A DNA stretch of 10,863 nt, taken from the NCBI GenBank assembly GCA_029882955.1, contig JAOUJX010000108.1:1-10863 (forward strand), in the 5' to 3' direction. Numbering within the stretch: position 1 is the stretch's first letter; the number at the start of each line of letters is the position of its first letter. The notes under the pieces are model-generated. The model saw only the letters and a list, made by a program, of their open reading frames with translations, ran no database searches and was not told the DNA's origin. A program made the position numbers and the translations under genes. This stretch comes from Gammaproteobacteria bacterium (GTDB taxonomy: Bacteria; Pseudomonadota; Gammaproteobacteria; GCA-001735895). Positions 1 through 6,276 of this stretch are shown here, piece after piece.

Positions 1-821
1 TTGAATCTCTCTGGCGACTGTGGTTCATCTAATACCGCTTTGAAACGCTCGATAATATCCAGGGTATTGTGCGATTGAGGGCTTATGCGTAATACGTCGA
101 CTCCCAACTCGATAAATTGATTGATTTCTCCCAGCAAGTTCACCGTCCGCGCCGACTGTGTCTGAATACCGTTAATACAGAGGAAGGCTTCGTCTTCTCG
201 CGTCGACAGCAGTAAGCCGTCCGGATGATCGAGACAACGAAACTGGCAGTCATCTTTTTGCAGGTTTTCTGCACGCGCGGTAAAGCAACGCGCCGAATAG
301 GCCAGTGGCATTCGTCCCCAGGCGAAGACTTCAGTCTCTACGTTATCGGGTTTAAGCTGCTGGAACTCGGTCAGCTCGGTTGCTGACAGTTCGACCGGCA
401 TGGTCCAGCGCCTTAGTCCTTTTTCCGCTAATTTTTGCAGTGTCCGGCTATTGTAGATATTGACCGATGGACCGGTGACAAAAGGCTTGCCGAGTTCGCT
501 CAGAATCTGTACGGCGGCAATATCATTGGCCTCAATTAAAAACGGGCTTTCGCGACAAAGTCTTCCCAGCGCACTAAGTTCCGACGCGGCCTCCAGTAAA
601 GTCAGGGTTGAGAGGATGACAGTCTTGCCCTGAGCCTGTAAATTTTCTCCGATACGGAACCAGTCTTTGCTGCGCATGATCCGGCGTTTGGAGCAGACGG
701 TCTCACCAAGGTAAACAATATCGATGTCTGTATTGGCAACACTTTGGTAGAAATCTTCGGTTTGTTGCTTCGACCAGTAATAGAGCAGTGGGCCGAGGGA
801 TAGTTTCGGTGTGTCGGTCAT
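1..821 (-). CDS. ubiV: UbiV, O2-independent ubiquinone hydroxylation subunit (3' end cut by window edge)
   Basis: UbiV is a peptidase-U32-family protein that works with UbiU, each holding a 4Fe-4S cluster, to hydroxylate the ubiquinone ring without oxygen. The frame is open from the ATG at 821 to the left edge, giving 273 residues. E. coli UbiV has about 292, so only the last 20 or so are missing. The cluster cysteines are visible: C43 in a short GETVCSKRR segment, then C179, C192 and C196 in a C-X12-C-X3-C array, the same spacing as in E. coli UbiV. The start lies one base after the ubiU stop codon and has no clear Shine-Dalgarno sequence, so translation is probably coupled to ubiU. UbiV and UbiU are paralogues; the cysteine spacing and the gene order identify this one as UbiV. 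Confidence 0.93.
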   Translation of the reverse strand, partial: MTDTPKLSLGPLLYYWSKQQTEDFYQSVANTDIDIVYLGETVCSKRRIMRSKDWFRIGENLQAQGKTVILSTLTLLEAASELSALGRLCRESPFLIEANDIAAVQILSELGKPFVTGPSVNIYNSRTLQKLAEKGLRRWTMPVELSATELTEFQQLKPDNVETEVFAWGRMPLAYSARCFTARAENLQKDDCQFRCLDHPDGLLLSTREDEAFLCINGIQTQSARTVNLLGEINQFIELGVDVLRISPQSHNTLDIIERFKAVLDEPQSPERF

Positions 822-822
822 A

Positions 823-1818
823 TTATTGCCAGGGTCGGGCGTAAGCCCCCAGTGTCGATTGTGCGCCTTCGGAAACTTTCTGTAGCGCGGAATCCCATTC
901 GGTCTTCGGGGTGAAGTTCTTCGGGTCCTGTTTAGCGGCATCGATGGCTGCCCGCATAACCCCGGTGACCTGTTTGACGTAAGCCGGACTGCGCTGCCGG
1001 CCTTCGACTTTCAGGGCGCTGACGCCGATACGCATCAGCTCTGGTATTAGCGACAGTGTGTTCAGGCTGGTTGGCTCTTCGATGGCATAGCCGGTCTTGT
1101 CCTGTACCTGGAAACGTCCTTTGCACAGGGTGGGGTAACCGGCATTCTCACCTTCACCATAACGGTCGATTAATACGCCGTTGAGCCGGGATTCCAGCCC
1201 CTCGGAAGTTTCTGTCCAGCGAACCGCACTACCGGGTGAACAGGCACCGAAGGTATTGGGTGATTGCCCGGTGGCATAAGATGACAATAAGCAACGACCT
1301 TCGACCATGACACAGAGGCTGCCGAAACCGAATACTTCGATATCGACTGGACTTTCTTTGGTAACCTGCTCGACCTGTTTTACCGATAAGACTCTCGGTA
1401 ACACCGCGCGCTGGATACCGAAATTTTCATGGTAGAAACGTAGCGATGCCGGGTTGGTAGCCGAAGCCTGTACCGACAGGTGAAGACGCAAATCGGGCCA
1501 GCGTTCTGCAGCATAATCCAGCAGCCCGATATCGGCGAGGATTAGGGCATCGACGCCCAGCTGGGCAGCGCGGTCGACCGCCCCTTGCCAGCGTTCAAAA
1601 GCGGCGACCTGAGGATAGGTATTAATCGCGACGAAGACTTTTGCGCCGCGTTGTTGAGCGTAGGCAATGCCTTCGCGGGCGCGCTTGTCATTGAAGTTTA
1701 GCCCGGCAAAGTGCCGCGCATTGGTGTCGTCCTGAAAGCCGATATAAACCGCGTCGGCACCGTTATCGACGGCGGCCTTTAGTGAGGGCAGGTTACCTGC
1801 CGGGCAGATTAACTCCAT
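823..1818 (-). CDS. ubiU: UbiU, O2-independent ubiquinone hydroxylation subunit
   Basis: UbiU is the partner of UbiV in the anaerobic, prephenate-dependent hydroxylation steps of ubiquinone synthesis in the cytoplasm. It belongs to the U32 peptidase family but is not known to act as a protease. The protein begins MELICPAGNLPSLKAA, the usual UbiU start, and is 331 residues long, equal to E. coli UbiU. Cysteines C169, C176, C193 and C232 sit at the same positions as the four iron-sulfur ligands of the E. coli protein. The frame could extend 15 codons upstream to 1863, but the ATG at 1818 matches the family start and has an AGGA seven bases before it (1826-1829). The gene ends TAA, then one base, then the ubiV ATG. 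The FNR-type box at 1887-1900 suggests induction at low oxygen. Confidence 0.96.
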   Translation of the reverse strand: MELICPAGNLPSLKAAVDNGADAVYIGFQDDTNARHFAGLNFNDKRAREGIAYAQQRGAKVFVAINTYPQVAAFERWQGAVDRAAQLGVDALILADIGLLDYAAERWPDLRLHLSVQASATNPASLRFYHENFGIQRAVLPRVLSVKQVEQVTKESPVDIEVFGFGSLCVMVEGRCLLSSYATGQSPNTFGACSPGSAVRWTETSEGLESRLNGVLIDRYGEGENAGYPTLCKGRFQVQDKTGYAIEEPTSLNTLSLIPELMRIGVSALKVEGRQRSPAYVKQVTGVMRAAIDAAKQDPKNFTPKTEWDSALQKVSEGAQSTLGAYARPWQ

Positions 1819-1886
1819 ATTGGAATCCTGGGTTTTGTTGGGACTGGGCGACCAGGCAATCATCGAACAGTCTTGGCTGCAGCTCC

Positions 1887-1900
1887 TTGACCTTGATCAA
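1887..1900 (-). promoter_or_regulatory. FNR/Anr-type box upstream of ubiU
   Basis: The plus strand reads TTGAC CTTG ATCAA, which differs from the FNR/Anr consensus TTGAT-N4-ATCAA at one base. Its centre (1893.5) lies about 75 bases upstream of the ubiU ATG. If FNR acts from the classical -41.5 position, transcription would start near 1852, and the -10 hexamer would fall at 1864-1859, which reads GATGAT on the minus strand (4 of 6 to TATAAT). This gives a leader of about 34 bases. FNR control of ubiUV is known in E. coli. The site also contains the perfect 10-base palindrome CTTGATCAAG (1892-1901), so a different regulator is possible. It could also affect the divergent gene starting at 1982. 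Confidence 0.7.
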
Positions 1901-1981
1901 GATCGCCTCATCTGAGCCGATTAAACAGTGGTTATTCATATTCCGCTGGATTGTCAGGCATTAACGACGATAATCGCAGGA

Positions 1982-2569
1982 ATGATATCGACACAGAAAT
2001 TTCACTATACGCCGTACTACTGCGAGGAGAACATCTGGCACCTGGCGCAGGAATCATGCTTCCGTGAGCAGCAAGTCCTGGTCGCGATGATTTCGGGCGA
2101 GGGAGATTACCGTCGGCTCTGGCACCAGAGTCAGGCGCCAAACGCGGAGTCTCCGGTATATTGGGACTACCACGTCATACTACTGGTTCATGATCGGCGC
2201 TGGTGGGTGTGGGATCTTGATACTACACTGGGTTTGCCTGTCCTCGCCGACCAATATTTCCCCGCGACTTTTCTCGGACATGGCGTAGACGCGGAAAACT
2301 GTGATGTCACGCTCAGGCTGATCCAGGCGGCTTATTATGTCCAGAATTTTTCGTCAGACCGTTCGCATATGCGAGATGCGAATGGAGAATGGCTGGCGCC
2401 ACCACCGGCCTGGTCTGAGATCATGACTGCATCGAAGCCAAACCTGATCGAGTGGCTGGACGTTAACCATGATGGCCCAGGTCGACTATTGAGATTGAGT
2501 CACTGTATAGAAAATGGCAAATTGTTCTCTAATTTTCCTGATAAGCAATTTGATCATGTCTTGCTATAA
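1982..2569 (+). CDS. NTAQ1: Protein N-terminal glutamine amidohydrolase (NTAQ1/WDYHV family)
   Basis: NTAQ1 enzymes deamidate an N-terminal glutamine of a protein to glutamate, feeding the N-degron degradation pathway. The match rests on several family hallmarks in order: YYCEENIW with nucleophile C14, the WDYHV signature with H64, DLDT with D78, and NFSSDRSHM followed by a GEWLAPPPAW segment. C14, H64 and D78 correspond to the human triad C28, H81 and D97. Length is 195 residues against 205 in human. The start is uncertain: the ATG at 1982 has an AGG only one base upstream, and an in-frame GTG at 1928 would add 18 residues. No signal peptide is visible, so the protein should be cytoplasmic. 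The FHA gene follows 23 bases later on the same strand, suggesting cotranscription. In a bacterium the glutamate product could be leucylated by Bpt and recognised by ClpS, but neither gene is in this window. Confidence 0.9.
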   Translation: MISTQKFHYTPYYCEENIWHLAQESCFREQQVLVAMISGEGDYRRLWHQSQAPNAESPVYWDYHVILLVHDRRWWVWDLDTTLGLPVLADQYFPATFLGHGVDAENCDVTLRLIQAAYYVQNFSSDRSHMRDANGEWLAPPPAWSEIMTASKPNLIEWLDVNHDGPGRLLRLSHCIENGKLFSNFPDKQFDHVLL

Positions 2570-2592
2570 TATTTTTATTTCAGGCGAACAAC

Positions 2593-2985
2593 ATGGCCGT
2601 GTTAATTCAACAGACTAATACCGGTGCCGGTATTAAATTACCGATTGAGAAGCAATTGACCGAATTCGGTCGTGATGAAAGTTGCGACGTGTCTCTGGAT
2701 GATGACCTGGTTAGCTTACGTCACGCGGCGCTTGAAGTGATGCTAACCCCGGATGGCAGTCAGATCGAATATATTCTTCAGGATCAGGCCAGCACTAATC
2801 ACACTTATGTGAACGATGAGGCCATCAGTCTCCACCGTTTAAAAGATGGCGATGTGATTCGTATCGGAAAAAACCACTTCCGCTTCGAAGACGAAGAGAA
2901 AGGTGACCTGGCCGCGACGGCGAAGCTGCACAAGACCTGGATCCCCGGGGTTTTTTACACTAAGGGCGGCAAAAAGAAGAAATAA
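2593..2985 (+). CDS. Small FHA-domain protein
   Basis: This 130-residue cytoplasmic protein is essentially one FHA domain, a fold that binds phosphothreonine peptides. The five most conserved FHA positions are present: G26 and R27, S41 and H44 in SLRHA, and N69 in STNHTYVN. Two places differ from the common form: the residue after S41 is Leu where Arg is frequent, and the usual Asn-Gly turn is Asn-His. After the domain (about residues 20-100) comes a short tail ending in GGKKKK, a basic end that may bind nucleic acid, membrane or an acidic partner. The gene lies 23 bases after the NTAQ1-type gene, with an AGG upstream of its ATG. No kinase or phosphatase gene lies in the window, so its phospho-partner is unknown. 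Confidence 0.88.
   Translation: MAVLIQQTNTGAGIKLPIEKQLTEFGRDESCDVSLDDDLVSLRHAALEVMLTPDGSQIEYILQDQASTNHTYVNDEAISLHRLKDGDVIRIGKNHFRFEDEEKGDLAATAKLHKTWIPGVFYTKGGKKKK
2616..2635. repeat. 20-base inverted repeat inside the 5' end of the FHA gene
   Basis: Arms TAATACCGG and CCGGTATTA are perfect 9-base inverted copies separated by TG. The repeat starts 23 bases after the FHA start codon and covers codons 8 to 15. In RNA it could fold as an 8-base stem with a GUGC loop. It may be an operator, an early-coding hairpin that affects translation, or chance. Confidence 0.5.
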
Positions 2986-3041
2986 ATCCAGCTAACGCGC
3001 TATTTACCCGGGGATTGATAGCCTATCGATACAAATGCAGG

Positions 3042-3047
3042 TATGAT
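3042..3047 (+). promoter_or_regulatory. Possible -10 element in the 205-base gap before sulP
   Basis: The gap at 2986-3190 contains TATGAT (5 of 6 to TATAAT), followed by a GC-rich stretch. The best upstream hexamer, TTGATA at 3015-3020, is 21 bases away, too far for a normal sigma-70 spacer, so the call is weak. A start here would give a leader of roughly 140 bases. That leader could form an imperfect hairpin at 3120-3144 (CGTCAGAA, loop GTATT, TTCT, bulge GTCC, GACG). No terminator for the FHA gene is evident in the gap. Confidence 0.3.
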
Positions 3048-3190
3048 GCCCGCCGCGCGTTTCGAGCAATGTTAATCATCCTGCTCCATAGAACCCCTTA
3101 GTTTTTACTCAACCAGACTCGTCAGAAGTATTTTCTGTCCGACGGGCGCTACTTTATTTACCGACTGATAGACTTCAAGCGAGATATTTT

Positions 3191-4681
3191 TTGAACAATT
3201 TTTCCCTACCTGTATTGCGAACCGAATGGTTTGGCAATATCCGCGCCGATGTACTGGCAGGGCTAGTCGTTGCACTGGCACTTATTCCTGAGGCCATCGC
3301 CTTTTCGATTATCGCTGGCGTCGACCCGAAGGTCGGTCTTTATGCCTCCTTCTCAATCGCAGTTATCGTTGCGATCACCGGAGGGCGTCCCGGTATGATA
3401 TCGGCGGCCACTGCGGCAACCGCTGTGTTAATGGTTACGCTGGTGAAGCAGCATGGCCTGGAATACCTGTTAGGGGCTACCGTCGTTGCCGGACTGATTC
3501 AGATCGTGGCTGGTTTCCTGCGGCTGGGATATCTCATGCGATTTGTTTCACGCTCGGTGATGACCGGCTTCGTCAACGCTCTCGCGGTGTTAATATTCAT
3601 CGCCCAGTTGCCCGAATTAATCGACGTGCCTTACATGACTTATTTTATGGTGGCAGCCGGACTCGGTATCATCTATCTGTTCCCGTATATCACTAAATCG
3701 ATTCCATCGCCGCTGATCTGTATTCTTGTGCTGACATCGATTTCTATATTCCTGCAAATGGATGTGCGTACGGTCGGAGACATGGGTGAACTGCCGTCGA
3801 CATTACCGGTGTTCCTGTTGCCTGATATCCCCTTCACATTAGAAACCCTGTGGATCATATTACCTTACTCGGCCGCTGTTGCCGCGGTAGGACTGCTGGA
3901 GTCTTTAATGACGGCGTCGATTGTGGATGAGCTAACCGATACCAGCAGCGATAAGAATCGTGAATGCATCGGTCAGGGTATTGCCAATACGGTGACTGGT
4001 TTCATGGGGGGCATGGCAGGTTGCGCGATGATTGGTCAGTCGATGATTAACGTCAAATCGGGTGGGCGGGGACGTTTGTCCACGTTGGTCGCAGGTGTGT
4101 TTCTGTTGATCATGATTGTCTTCGTCGGGGACTGGGTGAAACAGATCCCGATGGCGGCCCTGGTTGCTATTATGATCATGGTATCGATAGGAACTTTTAG
4201 CTGGTCTTCGATTAAAAACCTGAAAGACCATCCAGCGAGCTCCTCGGTCGTCATGGTAGCTACAGTGATAGCTGTACTGGCTACCCATAACCTCGCGATA
4301 GGTGTGTTAACTGGTGTGCTCTTTTCGGGGATTTTCTTTGCCTGGAAAATTGCACAGATATTCCGGGTTACTTCAACACTGAGTGGCGATGGTAAATCGC
4401 GCACCTACCTGGTCGAGGGGCAGCTGTTTTTTGCCTCAGTGGATGATTTCAACCGTTCATTTGATTTCAAAGAAGCCCTGGAAGAGGTCATAATAGACGT
4501 CGGCCGGGCGCATATCTGGGATATTTCCAGCGTTACCGCAATCGACTTAATGGTGCTGAAATTCCGTCGTGAAGGCGCCAGAGTAGAAATTATAGGCCTA
4601 AATGAGGCAAGCGAAACCATTGTCGATCAATTGGCTATCCACGATAAACCCGGGGCGCTTGAGCGCCTGTTAGGACACTAG
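3191..4681 (+). CDS. SulP-family anion transporter with C-terminal STAS domain
   Basis: SulP (SLC26) proteins are inner-membrane transporters or exchangers of anions such as sulfate or bicarbonate. The 496 residues show the family layout: a hydrophobic multi-helix region from about residue 18 to 390, then a STAS domain from about 402 to 490 (IIDVGRAHIWDISSV region). Family motifs include ALIPEAIAFSIIAGVDPKVG near residues 30-49 and a conserved block at 234-303 running from GLLESLMTA through GGMAGCAMIGQS to SGGRGRLSTLVAG. The start is a TTG with AAGCGAG seven bases upstream; no in-frame ATG occurs until far inside the first helices, so TTG is the only sensible choice. The universal stress protein gene follows after 9 bases. 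The substrate cannot be read from sequence; sulfate and bicarbonate are both plausible. Confidence 0.93.
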   Translation: MNNFSLPVLRTEWFGNIRADVLAGLVVALALIPEAIAFSIIAGVDPKVGLYASFSIAVIVAITGGRPGMISAATAATAVLMVTLVKQHGLEYLLGATVVAGLIQIVAGFLRLGYLMRFVSRSVMTGFVNALAVLIFIAQLPELIDVPYMTYFMVAAGLGIIYLFPYITKSIPSPLICILVLTSISIFLQMDVRTVGDMGELPSTLPVFLLPDIPFTLETLWIILPYSAAVAAVGLLESLMTASIVDELTDTSSDKNRECIGQGIANTVTGFMGGMAGCAMIGQSMINVKSGGRGRLSTLVAGVFLLIMIVFVGDWVKQIPMAALVAIMIMVSIGTFSWSSIKNLKDHPASSSVVMVATVIAVLATHNLAIGVLTGVLFSGIFFAWKIAQIFRVTSTLSGDGKSRTYLVEGQLFFASVDDFNRSFDFKEALEEVIIDVGRAHIWDISSVTAIDLMVLKFRREGARVEIIGLNEASETIVDQLAIHDKPGALERLLGH

Positions 4682-4690
4682 GCAACAGAT

Positions 4691-5542
4691 ATGACTAATC
4701 TAATGGCATTAATCGACGGTTCCAGTTATTCACAAAGTGTTTGCGATCATGCCGCCTGGTTTGCAAAACGATCAGCCGGGAGCGTAGAAGTAGTCCATGT
4801 TCTGGGTCGCAGCGAAGCATCCCAACCGGAAAATCTCAGCGGTAGTATCGGCCTCGGTGCGAGGACGGCATTGCTCGAAGAACTGGTCGAGCTCGATGCG
4901 CAGAGAGCCCGGCTTACACAACAACACGGCAGGGCCATACTTGAGGATGCGGTAGCGATCTTCACCGCATCCGGGGTGGATAAGGTCACAACCAAATTAC
5001 GCCATGGCGAAATTGTCGAAGCAGTCGAAGATCTTGAGACCAATGTCGACATCATCATAATCGGTAAACGCGGTGCCGCGGCGGATTTCAACAAGCTTCA
5101 CCTGGGGTCTAATCTCGAGCGCGTTGTCCGCTCCAGTCACCGGCCGGTACTGGTAGCATCGAGGGCATTTCAACCGATTCAGCGTTTTCTCATAGCGTTT
5201 GATGGCGGGCCCAGTGTGCACAAGGCTATCGAAGAAATCGCAAGCAACAAAGCGTTTAAGGGACTCGAATGCGAATTGTTATTCGTAGGTTCCCAAACGT
5301 CAGAATCAGCTAATCAAATGGAAGTCGCTGCCGAACGTTTACGCGGGGCAGGTTATAGCGTCAAAACTAAAATTGAAACCGGTCAGGCCGAAACCGTGAT
5401 CGCCCGCGAAGTCGAAACCGATCATTACGACCTGCTGGTGATGGGCGCGTTTGGCCATTCCAGAATCAGGAGTTTGATTATCGGTTCGACCACTACCGAA
5501 ATGATTCGAAGCTGCAGGATACCGATTTTATTGTTTCGTTGA
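4691..5542 (+). CDS. Universal stress protein, tandem UspA domains
   Basis: This 283-residue protein carries two UspA domains in tandem (about 1-158 and 164-283), like UspE-type proteins. Each begins with a beta strand ending in a nucleotide-site aspartate (D9 in ALIDGS, D171 in AFDGG). Each ends with an ATP-loop-like motif: G125-xx-G128 then G139-S140 in the first, and G252-xx-G255-9x-G265-S266 in the second. The second fits the G-2X-G-9X-G-S/T pattern exactly; the first has one extra residue in the long spacer, so ATP binding is more certain in the C-terminal half. The gene lies 9 bases after sulP and is almost certainly cotranscribed, which suggests a link between the transporter and stress or energy state. 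No intrinsic terminator is visible after it. Confidence 0.93.
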   Translation: MTNLMALIDGSSYSQSVCDHAAWFAKRSAGSVEVVHVLGRSEASQPENLSGSIGLGARTALLEELVELDAQRARLTQQHGRAILEDAVAIFTASGVDKVTTKLRHGEIVEAVEDLETNVDIIIIGKRGAAADFNKLHLGSNLERVVRSSHRPVLVASRAFQPIQRFLIAFDGGPSVHKAIEEIASNKAFKGLECELLFVGSQTSESANQMEVAAERLRGAGYSVKTKIETGQAETVIAREVETDHYDLLVMGAFGHSRIRSLIIGSTTTEMIRSCRIPILLFR

Positions 5543-5567
5543 GGTTTAGACCAAAGACGCAGCTAAC

Positions 5568-5849
5568 TCAAAGTGGGTCATCTATCAGTCCATTTTTCAG
5601 GAGCGCGCGATAAATTTTTTGACTGCTTTTAGCTAGCCGGTTAAGGTCGCGGAAATTGGGGATATCGCCATCATCGAGACGGCTCTCCCAGTTTTCCAGT
5701 TCCATGGCGATATATTCGATTAACTTGATCGAACAGCTTTTGCATTCGTCCGAGCAGACTTCGACTGGCGACAAATCAAGAGGTAGCGTGGTCTTCACCT
5801 CGTGAATAAGTTTACGCATAGCGCCGGTCGTATTGGGTTTAGTTGACAT
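5568..5849 (-). CDS. Conserved-looking hypothetical protein, 93 aa, CX3CX2C motif
   Basis: I do not recognise a named family. The protein is soluble and charged, with no signal peptide or membrane segment. Three cysteines (C32, C36, C39) form a CX3CX2C cluster just after a TTLPLD segment and before a predicted amphipathic helix that starts KLIEYIAMELENW. Three closely spaced cysteines could bind a metal or an iron-sulfur cluster, but a fourth ligand is not obvious, and the radical-SAM-like spacing is probably coincidental in so short a protein. Two further helices follow (residues about 66-88). The ATG at 5849 lacks a clear Shine-Dalgarno sequence, and an alternative start is M11 (MRKLIHEV). 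It converges on the stress-protein gene with a 25-base gap and is divergent from the ABM gene. Regular codon composition and a protein-like residue pattern support it as a real gene. Confidence 0.72.
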   Translation of the reverse strand: MSTKPNTTGAMRKLIHEVKTTLPLDLSPVEVCSDECKSCSIKLIEYIAMELENWESRLDDGDIPNFRDLNRLAKSSQKIYRALLKNGLIDDPL

Positions 5850-5920
5850 TGCATTGCATATCAGATCACAGCTTTAATTATAAGTCAGCTCCCATCGAAT
5901 AAAACATTTAACAGCGAAAC

Positions 5921-5929
5921 TGCTATTGT
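5921..5929 (+). promoter_or_regulatory. Possible extended -10 promoter of the ABM gene
   Basis: TGCTATTGT contains the TGn extension followed by TATTGT (4 of 6 to TATAAT). It lies about 36 bases before the ABM start codon, in the 115-base divergent gap at 5850-5964. No convincing -35 hexamer occurs at the right distance. An extended -10 can work without a good -35, but the call remains tentative. Confidence 0.3.
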
Positions 5930-5964
5930 TAGGAAGTAAGGCGAAACCAACACCGGAGTTATCC

Positions 5965-6273
5965 ATGAGTTATGTCGTTGCAAACAGAGTATTTGTAAAG
6001 CCTGAATATAGTCAGGAATTCGAACAGAGGTTTAAAAATAGAGCTGGACAGATAAACCAGCAGCCCGGCTTCGTACTCATGGAGGTTTTGAAGCCTGAGT
6101 CCGATAATACGCCGTATGTGGTTTTAACTCACTGGGAAAATGAACAGGCTTTCCAGAACTGGGTAGGCAGTGAGGATTTTAAAATGGCGCATCAAAACCC
6201 GATGAATAAAGAAGCTTTCCTGGATGGCGGTGGTATTGAGCGATATGCGGTAGTGGTTTCCTCCGATTATTAA
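5965..6273 (+). CDS. ABM-fold monooxygenase, IsdG/HmoB-like (putative heme-degrading)
   Basis: This 102-residue protein has the dimeric alpha-beta-barrel fold of antibiotic biosynthesis monooxygenases. The segments YVVANRVFVKPEY, QPGFVLMEVLKP and YVVLTHWENEQAFQNW are typical. The residues needed for heme breakdown in staphylococcal IsdG (N7, W66, H76) occur here at the same numbers: N7, W66 in QNWVGS and H76 in MAHQN. The product would be an open-chain tetrapyrrole plus free iron, made in the cytoplasm. I chose the ATG at 5965 because GGAG lies six bases before it and the protein then starts at the first strand; an upstream TTG- or ATT-type start near 5926 would add 13 unlikely residues. It ends three bases before the stop of the opposing gene. 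No heme transporter or Fur box is visible nearby, so the substrate could be different. Confidence 0.88.
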   Translation: MSYVVANRVFVKPEYSQEFEQRFKNRAGQINQQPGFVLMEVLKPESDNTPYVVLTHWENEQAFQNWVGSEDFKMAHQNPMNKEAFLDGGGIERYAVVVSSDY

Positions 6274-6276
6274 ATA

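Noticed and set aside
1819..1863. 15-residue upstream extension of UbiU
   Set aside because: The ATG at 1818 gives the exact family start and length and has a well-placed AGGA.
1928..1981. GTG-initiated 18-residue N-terminal extension of the NTAQ1-type protein
   Set aside because: The extension has no family match and overlaps the intergenic promoter region; the ATG at 1982 gives a length close to the family. The Shine-Dalgarno evidence does not settle it, so some doubt remains.
3015..3047. TTGATA and TATGAT as a full sigma-70 promoter for sulP
   Set aside because: The spacer is 21 bases, outside the usual 16-18; only the -10 part is kept as a weak call.
3932..4404. Two overlapping antisense reading frames inside the SulP gene
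   Set aside because: They lie opposite a gene with clear family motifs, have no recognisable domains, and show His/Arg/Thr-rich composition typical of antisense frames.
4747..5221. Minus-strand frames opposite the stress-protein gene
   Set aside because: They are shadows of a gene whose two Usp domains are intact; the Ser/Ala-rich composition reflects codon bias of the real strand.
5543..5567. Bidirectional terminator between the convergent stress-protein gene and the 93-residue gene
   Set aside because: No GC-rich stem followed by a T run is present in the gap.
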